A DNA stretch of 64,000 nucleotides from an uncultured Saprospiraceae bacterium (GCA_937928405.1 CALFWZ010000066.1:124001-188000); one strand, 5' to 3'. Positions 10,264 through 21,175 are shown, numbered from the stretch's first letter. Translations and numbers: made by a program. The notes: a model not told the origin generated them from the letters alone.

Positions 10264-12690
10264 ATGCTCATAAACTATCTTAAAATAGCCTGGCGTAACC
10301 TCCTCAAACAAAAAGGATACGCTATCATCAATCTATCTGGATTAGCAGTGGGAATTAGTTGCTGCTTAATGATTTTGTTATTTGTTCAAGACGAGATGAG
10401 TTATGACCTACATCATCCGCAGAACGATCAGCTCTATCGGGTTGGGACCATTTTTGAGATGGGAGATGTAACCAACAAAACAGGAATCTCTCCTGTTCCA
10501 CTAGGACCAGCGATAACTAAAGATTTTCCAGAAGTAGCAGCCGCCACTCGTATCTATCGAATTCCTTTTGTAGAAACCAATCTACTCAAATATGAAGACC
10601 GATCTTTTTTTGAAGACAAAGGAATCTATGCAGATTCTAACTTTTTTGATATTTTGTCCTATGATTTCATAGAGGGAAATCCCTCTACCGCTTTAGACCA
10701 ACCCAACACCGTTGTCATCTCCGACAAAGTTGCCGCTAAACTATTTAACCAAGCATCCGCACTTGGAAAAACCATCAACATTCAACATACCGTAGATCAA
10801 CAAGATTACAAGGTTACCGGTGTTTTTAAAACCGACGTTCATCATTCCTATATTGATGGAGACTATTTTGCTTCCATCAGAAGTGGCTCCGTCGGAAGAG
10901 ATTATGGACAACTCCAAGAATGGGGCGGACTAAATATTTGCAATACTTTTGTTCGACTAAAAAAAGAAGTAGATCCACAAGTATTTGAAAAAAAGCTACC
11001 TACTTGGTTAAAAGGATATGCTGGTGCAAGACTAGCAGAACTCGGCATCAAAAAGACCCATTTCCTTTTTCCCGTCAAAGATATCTATCTAAAAAGCGAA
11101 AGTAGAAATTGGTATGGAGGCAAAGGAAATCTCCGTTATCTTTATCTATTGCTAACCATCGCCGGATTCGTATTACTCATCGCTTGTATTAATTTTATCA
11201 ACCTACTAACAGCACGTGCCAGCCTTCGAGCACCCGAAGTAGGCATCCGAAAAGTCATGGGTGCCGACCGCAAAATGTTGATTCAACAATTTATGAGCGA
11301 GTCTTTTTTATATGCCTTCTTAGCGATTGGTTTGGCCTTTTTATTGAGTAGTTTCTTACTCCCAGGATTTAATCAATTTACGGGAAAGGTCCTGAGTTTT
11401 AATACCTTGTCTATCCCTACCCTCTTAGCATACATCCTTGGATTTCTAGGATTGACCACTTTAGTTACTGGTGCCTATCCTGCTATTTATTTATCCAGAT
11501 TTCAACCTGCCAGAATTATAAAAGACGATTTAGGAAATCAACTATCTGCCCAAAAATTACGCCAGCTCTTAGTTATTTTTCAGTTTATCATTGCCATAGG
11601 TCTCATCCAAGGCGTTCTCGTTATTAGGGAGCAATTCAATTTTATAGACAATAAAGAACTTGGTTTTAATAAAGAAGGAAAACTCGTTATTCCACTAAAT
11701 ACTTCAACTGCTACCGACCGCTATGAGGTCTTGCGGCAACAGCTTTTAAAAAATAAATATGTCAAAGCCGCCGGAGGAACCAGTAATCATCCTGGCATTC
11801 AAAATCCAAGTGACTTCGGATATTATCGAGAAGGCCAATCTCCGGACGAAGCGATTTATGGAAGCAACCTGACGGCTTCTCCTGAGTATATGGAGCTGAT
11901 GGGTTTTGAATTAGAACAAGGCAGACTTTTTGACCCACAACGAATGGCCGATACGTCTCGTACGGCGGTCATCACTGCTACGACGGTTAGTAGAATGGGA
12001 TTTGCTCCCGACGATGTCCTAGGAAAAACCATCAAATTAGATTGGGATGGCAGGACCCATGATTTTGAGGTAATTGGAGTAATCAAAGATTTTCATCATG
12101 GATCGCTCCATCATCCCGTCTCTGCGCAAGTATTTGATTGGTCACCAAACTGGCCATATTTTTATTTAGTTACTGCGGTTGACACCAGAAATATGCCCGA
12201 CTTATTGGCTTCTCTAGAAACAGACTGGAAAACCATTCTACCCAACGAACCTTTTCAATATCATTTTTTAGATGAGCAAATTCAAAAAGGATATCAAGCC
12301 GATCATCAGCTACGTCAATTGATTACCTACGGTGCCTTTCTGGCCATTTTTATTTGTTGTTTAGGTCTTTTAGGACTCGCTACTTTTTCAACAGAACGAC
12401 GTGGAAAAGAAATCAGTATTCGAAAAATCCTTGGTGCTTCGATCGGACAAATCATTGGTTTATTATCTATCGATTTTCTAAAATTGGTTTTCATCGCAGG
12501 GTTGATTACCAGTCCATTCGCTTGGTGGGCCATGAATCGCTGGCTAGATAATTTCACCTATCGAACAACGATTCCTTGGTGGATTTTCTTAGTAGCTGGT
12601 TTGCTGGCGTTATTGATTACGATTCTAGTAGTAGGATGGCAAAGTGGTCGGGCTGCACGAAGGAATCCGGTAGCGAGGTTGAAGGAGTAA
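10264..12690 (+). CDS. FtsX/MacB-type ABC permease, paralogue 4
   Basis: MLINYLKIAWRNLLKQKGYAIINLSGLAVGI; PEVGIRKVMGA and KEISIRKILGAS. Confidence 0.92.
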   Translation: MLINYLKIAWRNLLKQKGYAIINLSGLAVGISCCLMILLFVQDEMSYDLHHPQNDQLYRVGTIFEMGDVTNKTGISPVPLGPAITKDFPEVAAATRIYRIPFVETNLLKYEDRSFFEDKGIYADSNFFDILSYDFIEGNPSTALDQPNTVVISDKVAAKLFNQASALGKTINIQHTVDQQDYKVTGVFKTDVHHSYIDGDYFASIRSGSVGRDYGQLQEWGGLNICNTFVRLKKEVDPQVFEKKLPTWLKGYAGARLAELGIKKTHFLFPVKDIYLKSESRNWYGGKGNLRYLYLLLTIAGFVLLIACINFINLLTARASLRAPEVGIRKVMGADRKMLIQQFMSESFLYAFLAIGLAFLLSSFLLPGFNQFTGKVLSFNTLSIPTLLAYILGFLGLTTLVTGAYPAIYLSRFQPARIIKDDLGNQLSAQKLRQLLVIFQFIIAIGLIQGVLVIREQFNFIDNKELGFNKEGKLVIPLNTSTATDRYEVLRQQLLKNKYVKAAGGTSNHPGIQNPSDFGYYREGQSPDEAIYGSNLTASPEYMELMGFELEQGRLFDPQRMADTSRTAVITATTVSRMGFAPDDVLGKTIKLDWDGRTHDFEVIGVIKDFHHGSLHHPVSAQVFDWSPNWPYFYLVTAVDTRNMPDLLASLETDWKTILPNEPFQYHFLDEQIQKGYQADHQLRQLITYGAFLAIFICCLGLLGLATFSTERRGKEISIRKILGASIGQIIGLLSIDFLKLVFIAGLITSPFAWWAMNRWLDNFTYRTTIPWWIFLVAGLLALLITILVVGWQSGRAARRNPVARLKE

Positions 12691-12792
12691 ATGTTATTGA
12701 AGAAGTCTAATTAATAATTTTTTATAAAAAATTATTAATGTGTTTTAATCACGATTTAATAAAAAATGAAACAAACCTAAAAAGCATAAATT

Positions 12793-15156
12793 ATGATTTC
12801 TAATTACTTTAAAATCGCTTTTCGAAAAATACGCCAACACCGTTTATATGCTGCCATTAATATTTTGGGGCTTACGGTTGGTATTGGTGCTGCTTTATTA
12901 TTATTAAGTTGGACTTGGAGTGAAGTCGAGATGGATCGTTTTCACGAAAACGGAGATCGGTTGTATCAAGCTTTATCAACTTATAAATTCGATGGAAAAA
13001 TAAATACTGTCGAACAGAATCCCTATTTACTCGTAGGCACCCTCTCAGAAAACTATCCCGAAGTTGCGGGAGCTACTGCCATCAAACCCACAAAATTTGC
13101 TTTTGAATTGGGAGAAGAACGGAGTCTCGAAAAAGGAATTTATACGGATTCTAGTTTTTTCGAAATTTTTAGCTATCCGTTACTTGCCGGTGACTATCGT
13201 CCTATTTACAAAGAGCGGTACCGAATCGCTATTTCAGCTACGTTAGCAGAAAAAGTATACGGTCATCAGGATTATTATGCGATGGTTGGAAATACACTCA
13301 ACATATGGCAAAACCGGACTTATGAGGTCGTAGCCATTTTTAAAAATCCACCTGCGAATTCCAGTGAACAGTTTAATTTTGTTTTTGACATTGCCGATCA
13401 TTATTTAAATAATCCAAATCAGAAGCATTGGTTTTCATATAATGAACGGGTATTTGTTCTACTAAGAGATGGAGTCGACAAAGAAGCTTTTCAGAAAAAA
13501 ATAGCGAACATTCTTCCACTTTCAAACAGAGAGACAGAAGAAGATAGAACAACCCTACAATTGCAGCCCTATGCAGATCATTATCTCTATGGTCGTTTTG
13601 AAAATGGAAAAGTAGCAGGCGGTAGAATTGATTATATTAAAATGATTCTATTTGCCGCCTTTTTACTATTGAGTATTGCTTGTATTAATTTTGTCAATCT
13701 TACCACTGCCCGTGCGGCCCGACAAGCCAAAGAAGTCGGCGTACGAAAAGTGATCGGAGCAACCAGAAAAAATTTAATTATTCAATATTTAGCGGAAGCT
13801 TTTTTGACCGTTATTTTTGCTACTATCTTAGCCGTCATGCTCACTGAATTTTCGTTCGGTTACTTCACGCAGGAGACCGGACGCGAATTATCTTTTGCTT
13901 ACGACCATCCCGTTTTTTGGACAATCATACTAGGAATAATCTTGCTAACTGGAATTCTATCGGGTGCCTATCCTGCCTTTTTTCTTTCCGGTATAGGGAT
14001 CCAAAAAGTATTAAAAAATAAGTCAGCGATCAAAGGAGGAAACCTCAGAAAAGCATTGGTTGTATTACAATTTACGGCTTCCATTATACTGGTGTTAGGA
14101 GCCCTAACAGTACAAAAACAAATCGACTATGTTCAAAATAAAAATATCGGTATCAATCGTTCGCATATTCTATCCTTTCAAATGTACCAGCAGATGTACC
14201 AAAACCAGGATGCCTTTGTACAAGAAATTCAAAAGATCCCCGGTGTCAGAAGCTTTTCCCGTTTACATACCTCTCCCATCGAAGTGAATAATAAGCTCGT
14301 TGGTTTAAAAATCAACCATCAAGAAGAAAAATCGGAAGCCAGTACATTTAGTGTGGTAGCGACCGATCATAATTTCAGAGAAGTATTCAAGCCTCGTCTC
14401 GTCGCAGGACAAGATTTTGTCGACTTTGGAGATCGAGATACCACTACTTATATGGTCAACGAAGCCATGGTTCAGGCCTTTGGTTTGGAAAATCCAATTG
14501 GAACACACTTGCAAGTTTGGGGGAAATCTGGAACCGTTGTCGGAGTCGTAGAAAATTTTAATTTCCGTTCCGTACATCACGAGATCACTCCACTCATTCT
14601 CGTCAATCACCCGGACGAAACCAATTTTGTGTATGTAGAGACCGTCCCCGGAGAAGATGCTGCGGTCCTTGCCGGATTAGAAAAAATTCACAAAAAATTT
14701 GCGCCCGCTTTTCCATTCGAATATAAATTTTTAGATGAGCAATATGCACAACTTTACGCCAATGAAAAAAATACAGGCATGCTCGCTGGCTGGTTTGCTA
14801 TTATCGCTGTACTACTTTCCTGTCTAGGATTATTAGGATTGATTGCATTTCTAGCCGAACAAAAATCTAAAGAAATTGGAATAAGAAAAGTACTCGGAGC
14901 TAGTATCGGAAATATTATTCAATTATTATCTAAGGAGTTTGTCCAGCTGATTTTACTGGCGATCATCTTAGGTATTCCGGTGGCTTATTATTTTTTAAAT
15001 CAGTGGTTAGAAGGTTTTGCATATGCTACGACGCTTAGTTGGTCTACGATTCTTTTAGCCATCGGTATTCTGTTTATCATGATGGTTATTACGGTCGGTT
15101 TTCAATCGATACGAGCCGCCACAGGAAATCCAGTAGAGGTATTGAAAAATGAATAG
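12793..15156 (+). CDS. FtsX/MacB-type ABC permease, paralogue 5
   Basis: MISNYFKIAFRKIRQHRLYAAINILGLTVGIG; KEVGVRKVIGA and KEIGIRKVLGAS. Confidence 0.92.
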   Translation: MISNYFKIAFRKIRQHRLYAAINILGLTVGIGAALLLLSWTWSEVEMDRFHENGDRLYQALSTYKFDGKINTVEQNPYLLVGTLSENYPEVAGATAIKPTKFAFELGEERSLEKGIYTDSSFFEIFSYPLLAGDYRPIYKERYRIAISATLAEKVYGHQDYYAMVGNTLNIWQNRTYEVVAIFKNPPANSSEQFNFVFDIADHYLNNPNQKHWFSYNERVFVLLRDGVDKEAFQKKIANILPLSNRETEEDRTTLQLQPYADHYLYGRFENGKVAGGRIDYIKMILFAAFLLLSIACINFVNLTTARAARQAKEVGVRKVIGATRKNLIIQYLAEAFLTVIFATILAVMLTEFSFGYFTQETGRELSFAYDHPVFWTIILGIILLTGILSGAYPAFFLSGIGIQKVLKNKSAIKGGNLRKALVVLQFTASIILVLGALTVQKQIDYVQNKNIGINRSHILSFQMYQQMYQNQDAFVQEIQKIPGVRSFSRLHTSPIEVNNKLVGLKINHQEEKSEASTFSVVATDHNFREVFKPRLVAGQDFVDFGDRDTTTYMVNEAMVQAFGLENPIGTHLQVWGKSGTVVGVVENFNFRSVHHEITPLILVNHPDETNFVYVETVPGEDAAVLAGLEKIHKKFAPAFPFEYKFLDEQYAQLYANEKNTGMLAGWFAIIAVLLSCLGLLGLIAFLAEQKSKEIGIRKVLGASIGNIIQLLSKEFVQLILLAIILGIPVAYYFLNQWLEGFAYATTLSWSTILLAIGILFIMMVITVGFQSIRAATGNPVEVLKNE

Positions 15157-15275
15157 TGCGCTTCTATCGGGTTGAGCATAAATGGTTTCGAAAGATACAT
15201 ATTAGCCAATTTTCAAACAGGCTCTTATGGCAGTAATTGCCTTGTTAATCTACCAACTAAATAGTATTTTAGAGT

Positions 15276-16883
15276 ATGTTTAAAAACATGAAATTTATTG
15301 CTCTGCTTTTCTTTTTAGGTCCGATGATACTATCCGCCCAGATTGAACTAGCGGAAGGTAGCACGCTTCCGCTTTTCATAGTTGACACCTATGGAATGGA
15401 AATCCCAAATGAACCTAAAACAGAAGCACATCTTGGCATCATTCATACACCAGAAAACATAAATTTACTGACCGATCCGTACAACGTTTATGATGGAAGA
15501 ATCGGCATAGAAATCAGAGGCAATGGTACCGTTTCGCTTGACAAAGTATCTTATCTGTTTGAAACTCAACTAGCAAATGGCGATAATAACAATGTATCGC
15601 TTTTGGGTTTTCCTAAAGAAAATGACTGGGTTTTGTACGGTCCTTTTATTGATAAAACATTGATAAGAAATATACTGACTTACGATTTAGCTAGAGCGAT
15701 GGGACACTATGCTTCTCAAGTACAATTTTGTGAATTAGTGATCAACGACAACTATTTGGGCGTTTATGTTTTTATGGAAAAAATAAAAAGAGATAAAAAC
15801 CGAGTAGACCTGACAAAATTTGATGATCCGGATATGGATCCTTCGGAGGGTGGATTCTTATTTAAAATAGACTCTTGGTGGAACCAAACCCTAGGGTGGC
15901 AAAGTGCTACTTATCTGGTGGGCAATGAGGAACGAAAATGGAACTATCACTATCTTTATCCCAAAGTCGATCAAATCACCGAAGCACAAAAATCTTACCT
16001 TAAAGATTTCGTTGATAATTTTGAAAATAAAATATTTTTATTAGAAGAAGCTGGCGATCCACAAGTCTATGATTTAATCGATGTAGAAAATTTTGCTGAT
16101 TATTTTATCATCAACGAATTTACCAAAAACCCCGATGCTTACCGGCTGAGCACCTATCTCTACAAAGAAGCCGATGCTGTAGATGGTCGTTTAAAATTAG
16201 GACCTGTTTGGGACTATAATTTTGGGCTTGGAAATTATTGGGGCTACGAATTCGTTTATAGTGGTTGGGAATATGATAATGGTTGGTGGGATTTTCCCCA
16301 TCAGATACCTTTTTGGTGGTCCGTGTTACTCGATGATCCTTATTTTATCAATGTGGTAAAAGACCGCTGGGCTTACTGGCGAAATAGCCTGATTGATTGT
16401 GCTAATTTTACCAATCAAATTGATGAATTAGAATCTATCGTTGCTCCGGCCGCTAATCGCAACTTTACCAAATGGCCGATCTTAGGTCAACCACATGTCC
16501 TTGATTGGTACGCTGGCGATACATACGAGGAAGAATTGAACTACTTAAATGATTGGATTTGTCAGCGGATTGAATGGCTAGACCAAGAACTGAATTATCT
16601 GAATACTGATATTCCTCCCATTCTTAAAGCAGATGAATATACTGTTTATCCCAATCCTGCTTCTGATCAACTATTCATCCATGCTCCAGATACTTTTCCT
16701 CATGACCCTCATACGATCCGACTTTTTGATTTAAATAAAATACTCCACTGGGAACAAACCGTCATTCCTCAATTGGAGCAATCTAAAATTAATGTATCCC
16801 TACCTGAGCTAGGTTCTGGTCTTTTTATTTTAGAATTGGAAAATTCAAAAACTAGTTCTAAATGGAAAGTAATTATTAAGTAG
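15276..16883 (+). CDS. Secreted CotH-kinase family protein with T9SS sorting tail
   Basis: Signal peptide, CotH-like segments NDNYLGVYVFMEKI and GPVWDYNFGLG, C-terminal YPNPASDQLFIHA...GLFILELENSKTSSKWKVIIK. Confidence 0.8.
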   Translation: MFKNMKFIALLFFLGPMILSAQIELAEGSTLPLFIVDTYGMEIPNEPKTEAHLGIIHTPENINLLTDPYNVYDGRIGIEIRGNGTVSLDKVSYLFETQLANGDNNNVSLLGFPKENDWVLYGPFIDKTLIRNILTYDLARAMGHYASQVQFCELVINDNYLGVYVFMEKIKRDKNRVDLTKFDDPDMDPSEGGFLFKIDSWWNQTLGWQSATYLVGNEERKWNYHYLYPKVDQITEAQKSYLKDFVDNFENKIFLLEEAGDPQVYDLIDVENFADYFIINEFTKNPDAYRLSTYLYKEADAVDGRLKLGPVWDYNFGLGNYWGYEFVYSGWEYDNGWWDFPHQIPFWWSVLLDDPYFINVVKDRWAYWRNSLIDCANFTNQIDELESIVAPAANRNFTKWPILGQPHVLDWYAGDTYEEELNYLNDWICQRIEWLDQELNYLNTDIPPILKADEYTVYPNPASDQLFIHAPDTFPHDPHTIRLFDLNKILHWEQTVIPQLEQSKINVSLPELGSGLFILELENSKTSSKWKVIIK

Positions 16884-16953
16884 TGATGACTTATATTTTT
16901 AGTTCTTTTTTGAAAACGAGCATTAGAATAGCTTACTTAAATTTTAAAACATT

Positions 16954-16983
16954 TTGTTTTTTTTATTTTTTTTCTTATCTTTG
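16954..16983 (+). promoter_or_regulatory. Bacteroidota housekeeping promoter TTG-N19-TAnnTTTG
   Basis: TTG 16954-16956, 19-nt spacer, TATCTTTG 16976-16983; exact consensus spacing. Confidence 0.65.
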
Positions 16984-17011
16984 AGTTCTAGTATTAGACT
17001 GATCTAAATAA

Positions 17012-17050
17012 GTTCGGGTCGTAATTATAATTACGATAACTCCTCCGAAC
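17012..17050 (+). promoter_or_regulatory. Nested stem-loop in leader of Rpn-like gene
   Basis: Outer GTTCGG/CCGAAC enclosing perfect 18-bp palindrome TCGTAATTATAATTACGA (17019-17036). Confidence 0.45.
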
Positions 17051-17126
17051 AAATTGAGTAATCAAAACTTGTTTCCTGAATTTCGTCGTTCAACTATATG
17101 GTTGATAGGGAATTGCCTTTGCATTG

Positions 17127-17150
17127 TTTCAAAGATATTTTCAAAGATAT
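17127..17150. repeat. 12-bp tandem duplication TTTCAAAGATAT x2
   Basis: Exact adjacent copies 17127-17138 and 17139-17150. Confidence 0.7.
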
Positions 17151-17177
17151 TATTTACTCAAAATCACTTAAGCTACT

Positions 17178-18029
17178 ATGACCGAAAAGCGCAAAAATAA
17201 AGATAAAAAAGACGAAGATTCGGGAAATATATATGATCGAATTTTTCGAGAAAATGCACGAACTATTTTTATCCCATTAATTCAATTTCAATTAAAAATT
17301 GATATCACTCGATACGAAGCATTGGAATTTAAGATGTCTAGAACTCGCGAAAGAGAAGTAGATTTTCTGTATAAAATCTTTGATAAAAATGGTAAGGTAA
17401 GTATTTTACATTTAGAATTTCAAACTAAAAATGATAAAGAAATGCTTGCCCGAATTCAGGAGTATCACGCTTTGATTTATCGAAAGCATAAGTTTCCTAT
17501 TCGTCACATTGTCATTTACCTCGGTAAACGAAAATCCACCATGAAAAATAAACTGGCCCCAGGTCACGTTTTCTCTGGTTTTGATATTATTAATATTACC
17601 GCAATTGATCCCAATCAATTGATTAGTACCCAAATTCCAGAAATGGTGATTATGGCGCTATTAGGTAATTTAAAAAAAGATCAAGTCGAAAAAATACTAA
17701 ACGATATTGTAGAAAAGTTACAAAAGCTAACTGACTCAAAAGACTTAATGTCAAAGTACATAAATCAGTTGTTAATCTTGGCTAGAATTCGTAATTTACA
17801 AAAGATTGTTTCACAAAAAATAGATGATATGCCTATTGATTTTAATTATGATGTCGAAAAAGACGGATTATACCTAAGAGGAATAGAGAAGGGAATGGAG
17901 AAAGGAATTGCCAAATCCGTTTGGAATCTTTATAAGGGTGGCTGTTCTATCAAATTCATCGCAAAAAATCTAAACCTCACCATTCAACAAGTAGAAAAAT
18001 ACATTAAGGATTGGGAAACTAGATCCTAA
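17178..18029 (+). CDS. Rpn-family PD-(D/E)XK nuclease / putative transposase
   Basis: EVDFLYKIFDKNGKVSILHLEFQT carries the D and ExQ positions; DUF4351/Rpn-like tail RGIEKGMEKGIAKSVWNLYKGG. Confidence 0.75.
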   Translation: MTEKRKNKDKKDEDSGNIYDRIFRENARTIFIPLIQFQLKIDITRYEALEFKMSRTREREVDFLYKIFDKNGKVSILHLEFQTKNDKEMLARIQEYHALIYRKHKFPIRHIVIYLGKRKSTMKNKLAPGHVFSGFDIINITAIDPNQLISTQIPEMVIMALLGNLKKDQVEKILNDIVEKLQKLTDSKDLMSKYINQLLILARIRNLQKIVSQKIDDMPIDFNYDVEKDGLYLRGIEKGMEKGIAKSVWNLYKGGCSIKFIAKNLNLTIQQVEKYIKDWETRS

Positions 18030-18168
18030 ATATTTCTCAAAAGCACCTTCAAAAATATTCATTTAAAACCCTTCTCTTTTTCAAAATAAACCTCGTAAAA
18101 ACAACCGTAGTTTAGGAAGAAAAGCCTATTTTCGCATTATCTTTATTAAGTCTAAATAGGCATACTAT

Positions 18169-18402
18169 ATGATTTCATTAAATCTGCTTCCAAAGGGTGC
18201 ACTCGCTAAAGTTCAACTACTTCCAAGCGATGCGGAAGCCCGCCAATTATTGCTTACGCATGGCATTCATCCTGGTAAGCAAATTAGACTTTTACAATGC
18301 TTCCCTTCACAGGATTTATCCCTGATCACTTGTAATGGAAGAAAACTAGCCATCCGTCGAGCTGATTTAGCCTCGATTCAGGTAGAACCAATGAATGAGT
18401 AA
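18169..18402 (+). CDS. feoA: FeoA-like ferrous iron transport protein
   Basis: Small FeoA-like domain overlapping the feoB start by 8 bp. Confidence 0.8.
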   Translation: MISLNLLPKGALAKVQLLPSDAEARQLLLTHGIHPGKQIRLLQCFPSQDLSLITCNGRKLAIRRADLASIQVEPMNE

Positions 18403-20359
18403 AACAATTTTATTGGCTGGTAATCCCAACGTAGGAAAATCTAGCCTCTTCAATCTATTAACTGGACTTAAGCAACATACAGGAAACTACGAAGGAGTAA
18501 CGGTAGAAAAAAAGACGGGACGCTACCGAGACTATTCCATCATTGATTTACCTGGCCTTAAGTCGCTATGGGCTGCGACCATTGACGAACAGATTTCTGC
18601 CCGTGCCATCCTAAAAGGTAAAGCAACCAATCAACCCATTATTTTTGTAGTCAGTGGAACCAAATTGGAAGAAGAGTTATTGCTCTTTACACAAGTGGCC
18701 GACCTGCAAGTTCCTATGATTTTGGTGATTAACTTTAAGGACGAACTCGCCGCCAATAATATTACCATTGACACCCAGCTACTTGCTAGTCGGCTCAACT
18801 GTCCAGTTCTTCTTTGTAATTCCCGAAACGGCGACGGACTTGAAGAAATCAAGCATATCATTCATAAAAATGAGTTTGCTATTCCCACCGCCTTCGCTCG
18901 TAGTCATTACGACGATTTTAGTAATGGCAACTATGGCAACGCCTACGAACCACTAGTCCGCGCCTGGGTCGGTGAACCGGCTGATACGAAGCCCGATCTA
19001 GCTATTCGAGATCTAGAAAAAAGATATTTGGTCATCGGTCAGTTGCTAACCGATACAATGGATATTCCCACACAGATAGAACAGCAGGAGCGCAGTGATC
19101 GACTAGATAAAGTACTACTCCATCCAATTTTCGGAACCTTAATTTTTTTGGGCATTCTATTTATCATCTTTCAATCCATTTTTTCCTTGGCCGCCTATCC
19201 AATGGATCTCATCGACGGAATGTTCGCCTGGATGAGTAGTAAGGTCAGCAGTATTAACCCAGCGTGGCTAGGCGACCTGCTCGGAAACGGATTGATTCCC
19301 GGACTCGGTGGTATCCTTATTTTTATTCCTCAAATAGCCATACTCTTCTTTTTCTTTGGGTTGCTAGAAAGTACTGGGTATATGTCTCGAATTTCTTTTC
19401 TTTCAGATAATCTATTGAAAAGGGTTGGCCTCAGCGGTTCCAGTGTCGTACCTATCGTTTCAGGGCTGGCCTGTGCGATTCCAGCGATCATGTCCGTACG
19501 AACCGTAGAACGAGAACGGGAACGACTGGCTTTGATTATGGCGATTCCTTTTATGACCTGTAGTGCACGACTCCCTGTTTATACCATTTTAATTGCGCTC
19601 ATCTTCCCCGATGGGTATCTATGGGGCATTTTTAGTTACAAAGGGCTCGCTTTATTTGGTATGTATCTACTGGGAACCATTACTACCCTGGCAGCAGCTT
19701 GGTTAATTTCGCGTTGGAAAAAACCCGCTTCCGATCCGATTTGGATTATGGAAATGCCGCTTTACCGAAGTCCACACTGGCGACGCGTGTTTAGCGATAT
19801 GTTTTTAAAAACCAAAGCCTTTGTTGTGGAAGCAGGCAAAATCATTCTTTTATTTTCACTTATTCTATGGTTTTTGTCAGCTTTTAGTCCACATGATCAA
19901 CATTTTATCGACCAAAAAGTAGCGCAACAAACGGAGGTCGACTCCGCTTCCGTGGCGTTAGAATACTCCTATGCTGGTTATATTGGCAAAACAATTGAAC
20001 CAATCATTGCTCCGCTCGGTTATGATTGGAAAATAGGGATTGCGCTACTCTCTTCCTTTGCCGCAAGAGAAATCTTTGTCGGAACCTTAGCCACTATTTA
20101 TAGCATTGGTTCGGAAGAAGAAGGAAGTGTGATTAATCGTTTACAGAGCGAAATTAAACCAGGAACCAATTTGCCGCGTTTTGATATCGCAACCTGTTTG
20201 TCTCTCTTACTTTTTTACGCTTTTGCCTTACAATGTATGAGTACGGTAGCGATTGTCCGTAGAGAGACCGGAAGTTGGAAATGGCCTTTAATTCAATTTG
20301 GCGCCATGCTCTTGGTTGCTTACTTTAGTGCCTTAATAGGTTATCAGCTGTTATCGTAG
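18395..20359 (+). CDS. feoB: Ferrous iron transporter FeoB
   Basis: GNPNVGKSSLFNLLTG, DLPGLKSL, nucleoside-recognition/gate TM domains. Confidence 0.95.
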   Translation: MSKTILLAGNPNVGKSSLFNLLTGLKQHTGNYEGVTVEKKTGRYRDYSIIDLPGLKSLWAATIDEQISARAILKGKATNQPIIFVVSGTKLEEELLLFTQVADLQVPMILVINFKDELAANNITIDTQLLASRLNCPVLLCNSRNGDGLEEIKHIIHKNEFAIPTAFARSHYDDFSNGNYGNAYEPLVRAWVGEPADTKPDLAIRDLEKRYLVIGQLLTDTMDIPTQIEQQERSDRLDKVLLHPIFGTLIFLGILFIIFQSIFSLAAYPMDLIDGMFAWMSSKVSSINPAWLGDLLGNGLIPGLGGILIFIPQIAILFFFFGLLESTGYMSRISFLSDNLLKRVGLSGSSVVPIVSGLACAIPAIMSVRTVERERERLALIMAIPFMTCSARLPVYTILIALIFPDGYLWGIFSYKGLALFGMYLLGTITTLAAAWLISRWKKPASDPIWIMEMPLYRSPHWRRVFSDMFLKTKAFVVEAGKIILLFSLILWFLSAFSPHDQHFIDQKVAQQTEVDSASVALEYSYAGYIGKTIEPIIAPLGYDWKIGIALLSSFAAREIFVGTLATIYSIGSEEEGSVINRLQSEIKPGTNLPRFDIATCLSLLLFYAFALQCMSTVAIVRRETGSWKWPLIQFGAMLLVAYFSALIGYQLLS

Positions 20360-20502
20360 ATTTCTTCAGAAATTCATTTTTTTACCCTAAAATTGAAAAA
20401 TTTGACAATAGATGGTTCATAAACCATCATTTTATGATTATTTTGCCTTTTTTCACGTTAAGGTATGACTTAATTAAGTGGACAAATAAAAATTTAAGTG
20501 TG

Positions 20503-21129
20503 ATGTCAGAAAAAAACCCCGCCACTACAACCGGCAGAATGTACGAAAATCCAATTCTGGAAAAGTTAACGGCAACTTCTCCTCGAATGATGATCCCTTT
20601 TCACCTTATCATCGCCTCTGCTTGTATTTACTGGGGCGTACAAACGGGATACTCCTCTAATCCATTGATCATCGGACTATTCTTCTTAGCAGGAATGTTT
20701 TTCTGGACTTTTGCAGAATATGCCTTACATCGATGGATCTTTCATTATGTGCACGATGCCCCCATCATGCAAACGATCCATTACGCCATCCACGGATACC
20801 ACCACAACGCACCAAGAGACGCCAAGCGTTTATATATGCCTCCGATTCCTGCCATCGTTATTCTATTGGCTTTCTTCGGAATGTTTTACTTGGCAATGGG
20901 CGATGCTGCCTGGTTCTTCTTGCCTGGCTTCGAGATTGGTTACCTGATGTATGCTTCCGTACACTACGGCGTACATACGCGTAAGGCACCTAAACGCTTA
21001 AAACATTTATGGCACCACCACGCTTTACACCACCACAAGTATCCGAATTTGGCTTTCGGTGTATCGAATACTTTTTGGGATAAGGTCTTTCGGACGATGC
21101 CTCCAGAAAGAAAGAAAATGTCTGCTTAG
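20503..21129 (+). CDS. Sterol desaturase/fatty acid hydroxylase family protein
   Basis: Histidine clusters HRWIFHYVH, HYAIHGYHHNAP, HHHALHHHKYPN; ATG 20503 preferred over 20434. Confidence 0.85.
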   Translation: MSEKNPATTTGRMYENPILEKLTATSPRMMIPFHLIIASACIYWGVQTGYSSNPLIIGLFFLAGMFFWTFAEYALHRWIFHYVHDAPIMQTIHYAIHGYHHNAPRDAKRLYMPPIPAIVILLAFFGMFYLAMGDAAWFFLPGFEIGYLMYASVHYGVHTRKAPKRLKHLWHHHALHHHKYPNLAFGVSNTFWDKVFRTMPPERKKMSA

Positions 21130-21133
21130 ATAG

Positions 21134-21175
21134 AAAAAAGCCCGATTTAATCTGATGATTAAATCGGGCTTTTTT
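21134..21175. terminator. Rho-independent terminator, probably bidirectional
   Basis: AAAAAAGCCCGATTTAA-TCTGATGA-TTAAATCGGGCTTTTTT. Confidence 0.9.
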
